DNA of 60,000 nt from the NCBI GenBank assembly GCA_012295275.1, contig CM022666.1, forward strand, positions 11,445,077-11,505,076. The letters run 5' to 3'. Of the stretch, positions 58,555-60,000 are shown one piece after another. The translations under genes were made by a program, and so were the position numbers. Positions within the stretch are counted from its first letter, which is position 1, and every line of letters begins with the position of its first letter. This DNA is from Chrysomallon squamiferum (Eukaryota > Mollusca > Gastropoda > Neomphalida > Peltospiridae). A model generated the notes under the pieces. That model was not told the DNA's origin and searched no databases. It saw only the letters and a program-made list of their open reading frames with translations.

Positions 58555-59500
58555 CTACAAATTAATACAAATATTAAAATATGGTTAATATGTGTCTGTC
58601 CTGACAATCTTTATTTTCAAACTCTGAATTACAAGTATGAACTACTTGGCTCAGTTTGGTCAGTGAGAGAGTTACTGCATAGGACAGCTGTTTACTTGGG
58701 CCTGGGTTACTCAGTGACAATTCAGAATGCTTCTCAGCCAGGTGATTCAACAGTTGAGTGATGATAATGACTGGTTTGTTTTCACTGTTGACTGTATCTG
58801 GTTGTGTGGTTGATCATCACTGAAAATGCATCAACAGGATCTTGATAAATGTTTGGATGTCTTGCCAATGACAAGGACATTTTTAATATTCTTCCAATGG
58901 AATGTCCACTAACAACCCAAATTTCAAACAAGTTTGATAGAAAATTTTGCTGCATTTTGAAGTGAATTTCAGCATGTACATTTAGAAAACAATTTCTGAA
59001 ATGAAAGTAGAAATGACTGAAAAGTGGAAATGGCAGTCAATTATAGTTTCAAAATGAAGTGATTCAAATAAATATTCAAAATGACTTCATAAATGTGATG
59101 TGATAAAATTATCTCTGCCTCCATCAGAGTTTATCATCAAAGTACCACCTCTAAAACCTATCAAAATACATTAATCACCAAAACAATTGTTATCAACACT
59201 CAACTGTTCAGTTACCAAAATGAGAGGCATACCCAGGCTGAAAAGGTAAAAATTTAAACAAGTTTTGATGTGTTTTGACATAAGAATTACATTATCAAAA
59301 GTGTTTTACACAAACAGTTAATTATTTACCTGATTAATCTGAATCTAAATCCTAGACGGCATATTGTACAGATCTGAACACCATATATTCAACTTTTAAC
59401 ATAAATCTTTCCTATTTCAAAACTAATCCACTATATTTTTAAATTCATTTTGTGAATTAATTAATTTCCACTTGCAGTTTAGAGATCATATTATGAATAC
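58555..59500. other. intron of the right-hand gene
   Basis: No exon or repeat was seen in this 946-nt intron. A plus-strand frame at 58543-58761 is open but without recognisable content. Confidence 0.7.
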
Positions 59501-59620
59501 CTCACGAATTAACTTCTGTACTTCCTTGTTGTAAGCTATTTTTATAGTTTCTCCAAGCTGTTCTATTTTGCTTGAAATTTCGTCTCGAATGACTTTTGGC
59601 AATAATTCTTCCTGAAGTAA
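59501..59620 (-). CDS. right-hand gene, coding exon (fourth from last)
   Basis: 40 codons, phase 0 at both ends, between TATTTATGCAG and GAG|GTATTC. Strongly amphipathic helical sequence (LLQEELLPKVIRDEISSKIE and on). Confidence 0.75.
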
Positions 59621-60000
59621 CTGCATAAATACAAAAATGAAATGGTATAAATTATTTCCTTTATCTTGTGAGTAATAAACAAAGATATTGTTCCTTGAAA
59701 CTAAAAAGACTGTAAACCAGTTAAATCTTTCATGAATACTACAGAGTATTTTGACAGAAAATAAAGAAATATTTAACATTACTTGACATGTTTGTGATAA
59801 TAATTTTTAAGTGTTACAAGTATTTTTATTTTGTAATGTAATCAGAATGGAATATTGTTACAGCAAGTATCTTTGACAACAAAGCTCACACTGCAATGAC
59901 AAGAAACTGCTGAAAGCACTGATCAGTAGCAACTCTAATAGTTTGAGTTACTTGAAAGTACTGAACAAGAATATGGAGTAAATTAATGAACTAACTTTAT
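59621..60000. other. intron of the right-hand gene, continuing off the window
   Basis: No further exon can be identified to the window edge. A frame continuing upstream of 59620 is intronic by the acceptor at 59622/59621. Confidence 0.6.

Larger units (their letters stand above)
56816..59620 (-). other. 3' part of a gene with an alanyl-tRNA synthetase-like C terminus
   Basis: Four coding exons on the minus strand (59501-59620, 58480-58554, 58179-58274, 56816-57007) join to 160 residues and a TAG stop; the 5' part lies beyond the right edge. The order of elements fits the end of an AlaRS: a helical segment (LLPKVIRDEISSKIEQLGET), a beta strand YIVKQISWQTDNK, helix MMKAVAEMRITQPTAILVEG, then AFLVLLCAQKNNNAANEVLL and a final helical stretch. 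This parallels the linker, DHHA1/C-Ala fold and QVPQNAA-type strand of cytosolic AlaRS, but lacks the glycine/lysine GKGGGK loop. The mitochondrial enzyme (AARS2 type), which varies more here, is my best guess. Identity is tentative; the exon structure is much surer. Confidence 0.45.

Overview
The window looks like intron-rich, AT-rich, microsatellite-laden nuclear DNA from an invertebrate animal. A lophotrochozoan, probably a mollusc and possibly a cephalopod, is my best guess. The reasons are long introns with GT-AG boundaries, very many (TTA)n, (TATG)n, (CT)n and (CA)n tracts, and protein sequences of general bilaterian type (a neuroligin with the GHGxG form of the esterase elbow, and a ciliary CEP19). 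Nothing bacterial, viral or organellar was seen. The species call is inference.

Layout. Positions 1-4675 are noncoding upstream DNA with a perfect-length 11 x 29-bp minisatellite. Positions 4996-36717 (+ strand) hold a complete neuroligin gene: six coding exons whose splice phases join cleanly into an 889-residue protein. It has a signal peptide, a catalytically dead cholinesterase-like ectodomain, a Pro/Ser/Thr-rich stalk, one membrane helix, and a cytoplasmic tail with a PPxY motif and a C-terminal PDZ-type ending. Intron 1 is 23.6 kb and carries three large minisatellites (39, 47 and 44 bp units, each about 27-29 copies), a 15-bp array derived from the last, a decayed non-LTR retrotransposon tail, a tRNA-like SINE fragment, a perfect 40-bp palindrome, and several G/C-richer stretches that look like conserved noncoding elements.

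Positions 36718-52600 form a ~16 kb gene-poor interval between convergent genes. It holds a decayed Tc1/mariner-type transposase, a possible hAT-family fragment, a duplicated ~135-bp element, microsatellites, an unidentified protein-like ORF (49457-49760, minus), and the best enhancer-like block of the window (about 51120-51650). Positions 52836-53330 (minus) encode CEP19, a small centriole/cilium-base protein, in one coding exon with a spliced 5' UTR. Positions 56816-59620 (minus) are the last four coding exons of a gene running off the right edge. Its product resembles the C-terminal region of an alanyl-tRNA synthetase, probably the mitochondrial form (tentative).

The three genes have unrelated jobs (synaptic adhesion, cilium assembly, tRNA charging) and share no evident regulation. 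I found no convincing undescribed multi-gene system. The most unusual features are the intronic minisatellites, whose repeated units carry splice-signal-like sequences in sense orientation, relic copies of one repeat family elsewhere in the window, and the candidate regulatory blocks.
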